From the NCBI RefSeq assembly GCF_021917145.1, contig NC_061061.1, positions 2,985,390-3,049,389 on the forward strand: a stretch of 64,000 nt of DNA. Reading direction: 5' to 3'. Made by a program: the position numbers and the translations under genes. Positions 1 to 10,200 of the stretch are shown here, piece by piece (the stretch's first letter is position 1; each line of letters begins with the position of its first letter). Below the pieces are notes generated by a model. It was given only the letters and a program-made list of their open reading frames with translations. It was not told the origin of the DNA and made no database searches. Source of the DNA: Hypomesus transpacificus (taxonomy: Eukaryota > Chordata > Actinopteri > Osmeriformes > Osmeridae).

Positions 1-351
1 CTAATGGGTAAATAAAGTATGGTATTGCCTAGTGGTAGACGTAGGTAAAGAGCTTGCTTATCTAGCTAGCAAACATAATGTTTGCAGAAGGATCTTTGTG
101 ATTGAATTAATGCTATTATAGTCAGAGAATGTCTCATAAGGGTGCTTTGGCCACTGGAGGGAAAACTTGGGAAACTGACATACTTTCCTCTTCCTCGAAA
201 AAACCCTCCTTATGTCCATCTCGTCTGTGGGACAGTCATGTCTGAAGTGCTAGCTGCAAGCGCTAGTGATGTGTCGTTCGTGAACGATTCGTTCATTTTG
301 AACGAATCCTTATAAGGACTCGGGAGTAACGAGTCCTCTCAACGAGTGATT

Positions 352-700
352 CGTTCATTTCCCGACTCGGTCTTTCTACGAGTCTTTGGATCATTTTTCA
401 CGTGACCTGCATAGGCTCTGTAGCTAGAGGAAACGAACGATTCGTTCCTTTCCCGACTCGGTCTTTCTACGAGTCTTTGGATCATTTTTCACGTGACCTG
501 TATAGGCTGTAGCAAGAGGAAACGAACGATTCGTTCCTTTCCCGACTCGGTCTTTCTACGAGTCTTTGGATCATTTTTCACGTGACCTGCATAGGCTCTG
601 TAGCTAGAGGAAACGAATGATTAGTTCCTTCCCCGACTCGGTCTTTCTACGAGTCTTTGGATCCTTTTTTCACGTGACCCGCATTGTATTTTTTAGTAGA
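352..700. repeat. Tandem array, about 90-base unit, four copies
   Basis: The block beginning CCCGACTCGGTCTTTCTACG starts at 361, 452, 541 and 632, so the period is 89-91 bases. Each unit contains a CACGTG core and a palindromic joint around AACGATTCGTT. The array lies inside the hAT element at 264-1138. Inverted copies of the same unit occur near 4740-4830 and 5684-5745. Confidence 0.85.
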
Positions 701-1023
701 GGAAACAGTTTCCTTATTCCCTTTTGCGTGGCCGCTGTTTTAGTAAGACGTGAATGAATGATATTCGCTCAAGTCATCATACTGACTGGTTTTGTTATTT
801 TCACTTTACATTTACACTTACAGTTTAGTGCAGTGTAATTGTTTGACGTGATAATTAAATGCTAGTGTGATAATACATGACCAAATCATACAAACTCATG
901 ATACATTATTTTAATGCAGGAATTTATTTTGAAATAGTATTTGCTGGTGCACATGTCATGCACTAACCTACAGTGGACGTATAGGGGCTATACGTCCTTT
1001 GCAGTGGACGTATAGCCCCCTAG

Positions 1024-1042
1024 CCCCCCCCCCCCCCCCCCC
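1024..1042. repeat. Poly-C run
   Basis: Uninterrupted run of 19 C in the right part of the hAT element. Two direct copies of AGTGGACGTATAG precede it. Confidence 0.9.
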
Positions 1043-1146
1043 TGAAATGAACAAATGACTCAAAAAAAGATTCGTTCATTTTACTGAACGAGATTCAAAG
1101 AACCGAATCAGTAAAAAGAACCGAACTTCCCATCACTAGCAAGCGC

Positions 1147-1675
1147 CATGCGTCGATCAAAGACTATGGGAGTTGAATCTGCGTGCGTGATGCTGTTTGT
1201 CTAGAAAACACGGAGTGGAGTTCTATTGCTATGGGTATTCTCCCTACTGACAAAGTGGAACGGATTTGATTGTGAAGCAATGGAAAGATCGCTGGAATAG
1301 TAGACAAGTCATGGACTAATATTTTGATCGGAAATGTGGGAGGGTCCAAACGACTTTTCTTTTTTAAGGGAAGGGGGACGTGACCCCCTAAGTTACGTTG
1401 CGGCGACGCCCATGCAGCTATTCATGATTGGCCAGACTCACACATGACAACTTTGAAGCATGTTTTGTCATTATTTTGACACCTTCAATTTCGCCAATGC
1501 TCAAATCTGGACCAAACTGTTTAATTAAATAAAAATGTGTTGAAGAAGGGTTTTAGTCCGCCTCTTCACTAACGGAAAGACTACGTTTAATTATAAATAA
1601 AGTAAAGTAAGCAAACAGCGCTTGATCGGCCATGACTGACGTCAACGCAGAAAACCAGAGAAGCAGGACGACTAA
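1147..1675. other. Intergenic, nothing recognised
   Basis: This stretch lies between two DNA elements. The short frames in it have no family resemblance. No RNA gene or promoter could be supported. Confidence 0.5.
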
Positions 1676-2334
1676 CAGTGCGTTCACACTGCAGCGACGC
1701 GATGCGAGCGACAACAGCGAGATTTTCTCAACTTTATGCAAATAAGGAGCGATTTTCGCTAGCGATGGCCAATCGGAGTGTTTTCTTGTTTCTCCTAACG
1801 TAGCAACCATGGCAAACATTTCTAGCTTTCTAGGTTTCAAGGTGAAGGAGAAACTAATCGTTTGTGTGGCTGCTTACCCAGTCCTGTACGATATATAGCT
1901 GTATTTGTACAGAGATGTTCATTTAAAAAAAACAATGCATGGCGCAAGGTTGCCGAAGTTGTTGGTGCTTGTACTTTCTAATTCAGTCTAGTGACATTAC
2001 GTAACTTCGTTCTGTGGTAACTAGCTAGCTAGCCCGGCTGGAACTCCCTATCGTATCGACAGATTAGCAGAGACTGAGGAATATAGTAAAACGTTTTTTA
2101 CACATGTCACCGTGTATGTCTATTAAACAGATTTGTATGTTGTATACAAGTTGTATTTTGATCGATGTTGCAACTACGTAAACCCAAGTCTGCACACTTG
2201 GCCATGACAACTACAATAGTGACTTTAGAGAACTACATTCTACATTTATCTGTTTGAAACGCCCCCGAGCGTGGTGAACTGTGGGAAGGCAAGCGATGGC
2301 AAGCGATTCGCGTCGCAGCAGTGTGAACGCACTG
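1676..2334. mobile_element. Harbinger-like DNA element with TAA duplication
   Basis: The left end reads CAGTGCGTTCACACTG and the right end is its inverted counterpart ending CAGTGTGAACGCACTG. Both ends continue into a related GACGCGA motif. The flanks are TAA at 1673-1675 and TAA at 2335-2337, a 3-base TWA duplication typical of PIF/Harbinger. At 659 bases with no transposase frame it is a non-autonomous copy. Ends and duplication are seen; the superfamily is inferred. Confidence 0.75.
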
Positions 2335-2337
2335 TAA

Positions 2338-2633
2338 GGAGGCGTTTTTAACCCCTCCCCGACTGCAAGTGGCTCCTCTCGCCGGTTGTTTCATGCAGCC
2401 GCAGTCCATGTCGAACGCACCTAATAATCCATATCAGACCGCGGACCGGCGATGAGGTGAACATGCTGCTGGCATGACTACCCATTAGCCAATCAGAGCG
2501 CTCGTAATGTCGTTGCCATATAAAAACACTAATTATATGAGGCTATAATTAGGGTACATTTGTCATGCCTTGAACATAATAACGTCCATTACAACATTGT
2601 TAAATCTGCTTTAGAATAACAGAAATACACCAT
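2338..2633. other. Intergenic, nothing recognised
   Basis: Short stretch between the Harbinger-like element and the inverted repeat. No gene, RNA or repeat family was recognised. Confidence 0.4.
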
Positions 2634-3091
2634 ATAAACAACTGTCATGTATGTGTGCAACCATTTGTAAAACTGGTTCGAGAAAAAACTGGTTTGAGAA
2701 TCAGACATATCGAAACAGTTTCGAGAATCGAACAAACATTATTGGGGGAGATAACATATCCAAAACTATCTCTCCCAATATTTTTTATTCTATTCTCAAA
2801 CCTGGCTCTTACTCGCTTTTTCATAGAATAATTTCTCCAGATTTTTACTCAATTTGAAACCAATCTGAAATAGGTAAACTATCAGCCCATTTATTTCCTT
2901 ACATCAATAAAAATTGCCTGGAACTGTGTTTGCGGGTACGAACAGGGCACGAGCACCAAAGGCAACATTAGCAGATTGCTGATTTACCTGAGCTGAATGA
3001 GCACAAGGAGAAGGGCTTGATAGTCTACAGTTGCCTGCCCTGCTGTAGCCAGTTTTACAAACGGTTGCACACATACATGACGGTTGTTTAT
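2634..3091. repeat. Long inverted repeat, 43-base arms
   Basis: Arms at 2634-2676 and 3049-3091 are inverted copies with two mismatches; the core is CATGTATGTGTGCAACC. The spacer holds a second smaller palindrome at about 2741-2779 (arms ATTGGGGGAGATA and TATCTCTCCCAAT). The structure looks like a fold-back element or MITE. No target duplication could be fixed, because the similarity runs into the flanks. Confidence 0.75.
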
Positions 3092-3317
3092 AGAGTTTAT
3101 TTCCATTATTTTAAAACAGATTTAACCATTTTGTAATAAATGTCATTATGTTCATGGCATAACAAACGTAATTATAGCCTAAGATAATTTGTGATATCGT
3201 GGCATGTTAAAGGTCCCATGGCATGCTGTTTTTGGATGCTTTTATATAGGCCTTAGTGGTCTCCTAATACTGTATCTGAAGTCTCTTTCCCGAAATTCAG
3301 CCACAATGAGCTTTCTT
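3092..3317. other. Intergenic, nothing recognised
   Basis: AT-rich stretch between the inverted repeat and the hAT relic. No gene, RNA or repeat family was recognised. Confidence 0.4.
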
Positions 3318-3760
3318 TAGTGATGTGTCATTTGTGAACGATTCGTTCATTTTGAACAAATCATTCGTATGACTCTGGAGTAACGAGTAGTCCCCTGGTT
3401 TTTTTCCGGCTAATCAACAAAACTTCAAAAAAACCTTTGCCCTCAACAATACTTAAGGGTAGCATATCCATCTCGATGGACTTGCAGATCCATTGGGTAA
3501 TTTTCTCTGCTCGTTGTGCATCGCAGCTCCTCCGTGCTAACACCGAGAGCAGGATGCACCGCCACTAACCAGGGTCGGATGTGCGTTCTTCAAGTGGTAC
3601 ATCATTTGAGTCGTGGAGGAGTTGTATTTATACTTAGCTTTGCTGTGTTGGCAGTGAACAAAGTAATTTTTAAGTCAAAATGGTCTCACGCTACACTTCG
3701 CCGTGACTTCTTCATGTTTACTTTTGAAATACATGGAAACTCGCCGGTAACTGAGTAGGC
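3318..3760 (-). pseudogene. hAT transposase relic with BED-finger remains
   Basis: The left terminus TAGTGATGTGTC at 3318 matches the terminus of the element at 264. Read on the minus strand, 3543-3361 keeps a transposase-like stretch (AEKITQWICKSIEMDMLPLS, then VEGKGF and TPESY), similar to the segment after the BED zinc finger in ZBED/hAT transposases. Between about 3760 and 3545 a BED-finger-like pattern can be followed (DHFDLK, then a T..L..H run) but it contains stops. The frame ends close to the terminus, so most of the catalytic region is missing. This is a dead copy. Confidence 0.6.
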
Positions 3761-4210
3761 CTGTGGCGTTTTTTTCCAAATTGGCTTTGTTTGGTAAAAT
3801 GTTTAATTGCTGCCACATAGCGAAATCCATTGCATTCCTTCAAGACTCACACTATGCAACAGAACACGCATTAGTTACTTATCTTGTTACTATTGTCGTT
3901 TTTATTACTAGTTGGAGACAACGGGGGACTGGTTGTTTTCATCCTTATTCGTATAAGTATAACCTATTTTAGAGTTCTTTCCCCTGGAACAGATTTCATG
4001 TTCCAACCGAGGGGGGCTGTCGCTGTTTTGGTGTGTGGGGCTGCATCAAATACCCTTTTTAGCTCTGTTAAATTGCTGCACAAGTCCACACTTGACCGGT
4101 GGGGATCTCATTCTATAATGACTGTAACTCTTAGCTGCTCCTGGCATTCTCTAATCCCTGCTCTCCTCTCTCTGTCCCCCCCCACACATTCCCTGTGGTG
4201 TGGGGGGTTT

Positions 4211-4601
4211 GAGCTGTCAGGACCTGCTTGGTCGTCGGTCTGCCAACGTTGGACCAGGTCATCACCCGGAATCCACAGCGAGTTTCCCGGTCCCATCCAA
4301 CGTCTATAAAGGCGAACAATGGGTTTTGGTGTTTCAAAACCCATTGACACTGTATGACTGTGTTTAGCTTGTGTTCCGCTCCTCTCTCCTACCAACCGTC
4401 TCTGGAGGAGGGAATCCCTCTCTGAATTGCTCCTCCCAAGGTTTCTTCAATTTTTTCTCCCGTTGGGAGTTTTTCTGGGAGTTTTTCCTTGTCTTCCTTG
4501 AGGGTTTAGGTTGGTTGAGGGGCAGTTCTATGGGCGCATGTGAAGCCCTCTGTGACATGCTTGCGTGTAAAAAGGGCTACACAAATACATTTGATTTGAT
4601 T
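4211..4601 (+). mobile_element. Retroelement 3' end, TTTGATT tail, copy 1
   Basis: This stretch is highly similar to 43869-44280 over its whole length. Shared landmarks are CCCATTGACACTGTATGACT, GTTGGGAGTTTTTCTGGGAG and CTCTGTGACATGCTTGCGTG. It ends in a short TTTGATTTGATT tail, typical of fish non-LTR elements. No intact protein frame remains. It appears to lie within the older hAT relic region (3318 to about 5750). Confidence 0.7.
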
Positions 4602-4836
4602 AGTTTTATCGATGAACAAATAATGTCATCAACGAAATTCTTAATGACCGATAATCGATCGTCGATTCATTATGCCCCTCCCTACGTCTTACTAAACCTA
4701 GTCACACGAAAGTGAATGAAGTAAACAAATACTTTCTGTTTCCTCTTCTGAGCCTATGCAAGTCACGTGATCCAAAGACTCGTACTCGAAGACCCAGTCA
4801 AAATGAACAAATAAATTATGTTTCCTCTAGCTAGGC

Positions 4837-5675
4837 CAGGGGTGTCAAACTCATTTCGCATCGTGGGCCACATACGGCCTAGGGAGATGTCAAGTGGGCC
4901 GGACCATTAAAATTATACCATACTCTGCTATAAATAACCAAAATATCATGTCTTTCTTCTGTGTTATCTAGTTTAATTGATATAAAGACCATATCGTATA
5001 AAGTCCGTCCAACCGCTTTAACAAGTAATGATCTCTTCGGTGGTGTAGTTGGTTAAAGCGTTGTACGGTTACATATTGTTAATGCGAATCTGGGATCCCA
5101 AGTTCGCGCCCCAGTCCAGTGAATCTCGTACGATATTCTTTAACTTTTACTGTGAGAAAATGACATAATTCTAAAGGCCTACGGATGTATCACAACATTT
5201 TAATGTGTGAGCACTAATATCAGATCAAAATGAACACATGTAGCCTTAATTTAATATTGAATAACGTAGGGTAGTCTACCGTCGGAGACAACCACTACGC
5301 CTCATTCAGCCAGTTTAAACGGCTGCTAGATGACGCTGTTCATTTTCAAAGCGCCGATAGTTCGGCTCTTTGGGCCGGCACAATCCGGAAGAAACCACCA
5401 AAGCTTCACAAGGCATCGTTCGCCCATCCCTAGTAGAGACCAAGGTATTAATTGATACCGTCTGCTGTTTTCAGTCTGTCTCAGTGATGCGGCTTGTCTT
5501 CTACTCTGATGGAAAGAGTGCGCCCCTTAGCGGATAATCCATGAATTACAGCGATTTAAAAATATTAATTCCATGTCTTTTATGCATTTTTTCCACTTTC
5601 AAATTATCCTGCGGGCCTGATCGAACCTCCTTGGGGGCCGGTTCCGGCCCGCGGGCCGTATGTTTGACACCCCTG
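4837..5675. mobile_element. hAT element, CAGGGGTGTCAAAC termini
   Basis: Termini are CAGGGGTGTCAAAC and GTTTGACACCCCTG, flanked by a perfect 8-base duplication AGCTAGGC at 4829-4836 and 5676-5683. Both ends carry GGGCC-rich sub-terminal sequence. It lacks a transposase frame. It sits inside inverted copies of the 90-base unit, so it is younger than that array. A tRNA-like block lies at about 5033-5120. Confidence 0.85.
5033..5120 (+). repeat. tRNA-like block (A and B boxes) inside hAT element
   Basis: TGGTGTAGTTGG at 5041-5052 fits the polymerase III A box. AGTTCGCGCCCC at 5101-5112 fits the B box loosely. Spacing is about right for a tRNA. A full cloverleaf with paired acceptor arms was not found, so this is more likely a tRNA-derived repeat or tRNA pseudogene than a working tRNA gene. 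Confidence 0.4.
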
Positions 5676-5749
5676 AGCTAGGCAGTACTGAGCCTGTGCA
5701 GGTCACGTGAAAAATGATCCAAAGACTCATACCCGGCAGATGAACGAAT

Positions 5750-7100
5750 CCTTAAACAGGCTCTGGTATAGGTCTATGGTAGGCCTACATGAAGTTTATC
5801 TTTTTAGCGATTTTTCACGATGACAGCAGAGGGCGCAACAAGCTTGGAAAGTTACAATGTGCTGTGGTATCAAGCAATCTATATTCCGCGTGAATGAACA
5901 ACATACAAAGTATTTAATTATTCTACATTTACTTAAAAGCCACTCTTTTCTATGTAGACTACACAGTAATCATAAGTAGCTAAACCGGAGATAAACTTGG
6001 CAAAAAAGGCTAAAACCATTGGCTACATTTGACACCATTGAATTGCTCATTTGGTACAACCAAAATAAGTAGCCCAACAATCTTCTAAGGGGACTTATTT
6101 TGTACATCAATTTTGTTGTTAACTTTTCTGTTTTACTTTCTTTTCAATAGGGCTACAAATGATGCTTCAGGGCGACCATATGTCGCATTACCAGCAAAAT
6201 CACTCCAACACGAACTCTACTGCGTATTTCATCACCTCGCAGCGGAACCCCAGAGTTTGTCCGTTCTGTCATACGGGGGCGAGGGGCGGTACCTTATGAC
6301 GTATTATGTGTACAAAGTGAAAAGGAGGAGATCAGGTAGTTTACAGTGTTCATATCGGACTCCAGAGATAAAGATTCACTAGAAGTTCCAACGTTCTTGG
6401 TTAAGCCGAGCTTCTGAAAAAAGTCCTAAAACTTCTGATTTAAGAGAAAAAGGGATTCTGACATGCACTGGCAGAAATGTAAGTAACATTTAGATTTATA
6501 TTATGTTGTGAATGTTGACATATCATGCATCTAATATACAGTTTTCTAGTAGCCCTATTATGACTATCAGGCTATCTATGTAGGATAGCTTTGTTTTTTT
6601 CAACTAGCAAGGTTCCCATCTCAAATGCGGATAAAATCGGAAAATAGTTAAAGCTACACTATTTACAGTAGGCAAGTGCTTCTGTTGAATTTTTACTTTA
6701 ACTGAAACATGGGGAACCCCTTTAACCCACCCACCCCCCGTCGCCCCTCTTTAGTTGATTTCAGTTCCAGTTTTACTAATATGAATTGAGATGAAGCGTG
6801 AATGGGGGACCCTGGTAGTAAAGAGCCAAAGTACACTGCCCAGCGTAGCTCATCGCTCACTTTTACCTTCATGTTACGCGCTGTTCATTGCATCTTGTCG
6901 ACATTGTTAATATGGGGACCACCTCATTAGCCTATGCTTTCCATTGTAAACGTTATAAACGGCACATGTTGCCTTTTAAATAGCCTACAGTACTCGTATA
7001 AAATACAATAGCATAAAAGCTGTCAGCATTGGGCTGACATTAGACTAGTCATAAATTGAGGAAGTTTGCTTTTTTTCGTTCATTGAAATTGAACCGACGC
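5750..7100. other. Intergenic, no gene recognised
   Basis: A short plus-strand frame (6113-6382) has no recognisable family. A TGACGTATT motif near 6297 resembles a CRE half-site, with nothing around it to support a promoter. Confidence 0.4.
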
Positions 7101-7104
7101 CGAA

Positions 7105-7210
7105 AGGTCGTAGGAATCCCCACCTCCCACGAGCGTGACTCAATGTCCAGGGGTTTCCGTAATTTAAATATTACATCAACCCCGATCAGACAGGGTATCC
7201 CAGCGCTGTT
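7105..7210 (+). promoter_or_regulatory. Candidate nfkbid promoter with two NF-kB-like sites
   Basis: GGAATCCCC at 7113-7121 is a reverse-strand GGGGATTCC, and GGGGTTTCC lies at 7150-7158; both resemble kappa-B sites. An AT-rich AATTTAAATATT block follows at 7161. They lie just upstream of the candidate first coding exon at 7211. Mammalian NFKBID is known to be induced by NF-kB, which makes the pairing sensible. Assignment is inference from position and motif. Confidence 0.35.
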
Positions 7211-10200
7211 ATGAAGCCTGGTGGTTTATTTCTTATCTCTCACTGAGACTGACACTGTTTTAAGGATAACGATACCAAATAACTTAGTTTAATCATTAAA
7301 AGTAAAAAATAAAAATAAAAACAGTTGTTGCATATCCTAGATGAAATGTAGGCTACATAACGTGAAGTTAAACTGCAAGAATTTCATTGTAAATTATCCA
7401 TGTTGGTAAGTGTGATATAAGTACATCTAGACAGTCCACTACATACAGAACATAATATCATGATATGTCTGTCGTGATAGGGTTTTTCTTCCTCCTTCAT
7501 ACACCACTGGTTATGAATTTGCATACATTTCTTTTCGAGCTGTGCAGCTGCTCTCGACTCGCTTCAGCGAACAGAGCCTGTATGGCAAGGTTTATCTCTG
7601 GCCAGGGAAGGATTCTCTCCGTTGGAATCATAGTCCCACGCTGCAAAAGAGACAGGAATTACGTGGGGACATGTTTATGAGACCACTATGCGGGTGACAA
7701 ACATTCATGCCCCTTGTTATAATGTGAGAACAGAATGAACAATATGAGAATAGTGTGAACCGTAATACTCAAACTTAGTATGGTTTCATTCACGTCATAC
7801 ACTCACTTTCTTAGACAGGCTTCAGTCTTGACCCTTGGCCTCTGATAGGACAAGAGCACCATGAATATTATTTATTGGAAATGCACATGAAATTGACCTT
7901 TTCTACAGGAACTCCTTGGTATCTCCCGCAGTGTTTGTACACTTTGTTTCAAGATTTGTGCAGCGTTTAAAGTTCAGTGGGAAATAGGGAAGAGTAAAAT
8001 GAGGAAAGGCATGGATAAATAATGAACTAAGGTATTTTATCAGAGGAGGACGTGAATGGTAACTGTGAATTTCCAGAATTGCAGAACAATCTCGGTTCCT
8101 TCTTCCTAACTCATTTTCTCTGTCTTGGTTACATTTGACTGCTGAGATACTGAAAGCTCTTTTGTAAACGAAAAGTGAAAACAAAAATGAGCTTCTGGTA
8201 ATTTCGATCACCATTTAAAGTCCTTGTGAAAAGTTTACTGTGACATAACTTCATTAAAACAGACAGTGATGTACGTGTCTAAAATCCCCTTTTGCAGTAT
8301 TGTTATCAGAAAACCTTATGGGAGATAGGTGATGAGAAAAGGTCTTACTCAGTAACCACACAGAGCAGGGGTGAATCAGTGCAGCTCTTCACCATCGGTT
8401 AGTGACACATAGGTTAGCTCCAGAGGCCCTGGGTTAAGGTTTCTTGTCTCCTTTAGTATGTCATCGTAGGCGGTTCTCATCGCTCAAATTCAGAGCGGCG
8501 ACTTCCGCGTCGACGTAACGTGCCCTTAGCACACAGGAAGGAACGTGTTGCGGTTTGTGTGGCTTGTCAGCGTAACGGAGCCAGACGAGAGTGAGTCATA
8601 GGAAATGTGTAGTGGCAATCCCTCCAATACCAGGGCTTCTAGAGAACCTGTGTGGTAGACCTGGCCTTGTGGTCTCTGTTCCTAATGGAAGAGGTTCCTC
8701 ATACCTTGATCTGCACAACTTTCTGTTCGTTGGGTGGAAATGTAATTTGATCTTTTATGTGTAGGGTAAAGACATCGAGGAAATGTAGCTTCCCTGCTTT
8801 GCCACACACCTTATCAGCTGGAAACCCTATGTGTTTATCATGCAACGCTCTTTCCTATTTTTTTGCTTTTTCCTTTTTCTGTTAAATAGAGGAACATTTT
8901 CATGAAAAACGACACATATTAAACAGATGAGATATTGTTTTAGAGGGAAAGGATCAAAAGACTGAAGTGGAAAGAGAAGACTCACTGAGTTTGCAATATA
9001 ATCTCAGAAGCATAATCATTCTTATTATAATACTTTTTACATAATACACCTGATCAAAACCAAGTACCCACAAATCTGGAGGATATTAATGAACTGTTGC
9101 AGTGAAGAACACATTTCACAGTTTGGCAATTGTTCAAAACGGATTTGCCTTTTACATCACTGGCCATTATTTTGCATCACGGCTGTCTGTCACTCTCTGT
9201 TTCTACCACCACCACCGCCTGACTTTTGGTTCAGAGGTAAACCAGCTGACTCGCGCTGCGTCTTTCGCTTTTCTCTGACAGCGTCAAAGGAGAAGCCGTG
9301 TTATTCTCTGCCCACTGTGAAGAAACTCCTGGAGCAGAAAAGAAAGCGTGAGACAGCCTCAGGATCGCCCTCCGCAGCAACAACTAGTCCTGCTCCACCC
9401 AACGTTGGCCAGGTAAATCACCCGCACACACAGCGGCACTGCCTATCTCTGAATTGAGTACTGACTAACATTCACTCTCTGAGTGAACTGCTCACAAAAC
9501 TGCTCTAAAATGAATCCAATCATTCCGGTCAGCAGGTTTCCACTTCCGAGTTGTCGACGTCTACAGGTCAGTGATAGAACAACAACGAGACCCACCTCAA
9601 ACTCAAACCTGGGACATCCAGCTGAACAGAACGTCCTGACCTTGTCAAGGTTGTGAGTGTTTTTGACAGATGGTCGTTTGTCATTCCCCTGTCCCTTCCA
9701 GGTGCCTGCAACCGCTTCTCAGACATGCCGGTGAGCTACTGTGAATCCTGGGAAGCAGTGTGTGCTCACCCAGGCCCCTCTGCAGTCCTGGAGAATCCCT
9801 TTGCCTCCATGGGGACGAGCTCCTACTCCAACCAGACAGGACTGGAGGACTCCAGCCAGGCCTCAGCTTACAGTCTCCCCATGGTATCTGCCTACAGCCC
9901 TCAGCCCATCCAGCAGAGTGGCCCGCTCTATCCAGACAGCCTGGGCCATCAGTTCCATGTGAGAAACACTTCACACCATTTATTGGTCCAATGAAACTTT
10001 CGCAACCCATACAATGTCTATAGCCCCCTCACTGTGGTTTGTGTCGTGCCTTCTTAGGCAGTCGAAGGTTTGACTTTTTACCTGCTGTCTCCCCAGCTGG
10101 AGTGTCCTGTCTCCGATGCTGGGCCTAGTCTGGTGTCTTCCAGCCTTTGGTTGTCTGGGGCCGGGGCCCAGGGACCCACCCTGAGCCCCTATCCCCGCCA

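Larger units (their letters stand above)
264..1138. mobile_element. Non-autonomous hAT element (TAGTGATG family)
   Basis: The element starts TAGTGATG and ends CATCACTA. It is flanked by a perfect 8-base duplication, GCAAGCGC, at 256-263 and 1139-1146, which is the hallmark of hAT insertion. It has no transposase frame. The first part holds a tandem array (352-700) and the right part a C-run. The first ~45 bases are nearly the same as the left end of the relic at 3318, which carries transposase remains, so this copy was probably mobilised by that family. Boundaries and duplication are read directly; the superfamily is inferred from the 8-base duplication and the termini. Confidence 0.85.

Noticed and set aside
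1164..1840. Minus-strand open frames of 61 and 95 codons
   Set aside because: The second one runs across the Harbinger-like terminus; neither has family resemblance.
5400..5440. GCCCATCCCTAG as the end of another hAT element
   Set aside because: No matching opposite terminus or duplication was found within the surrounding element.
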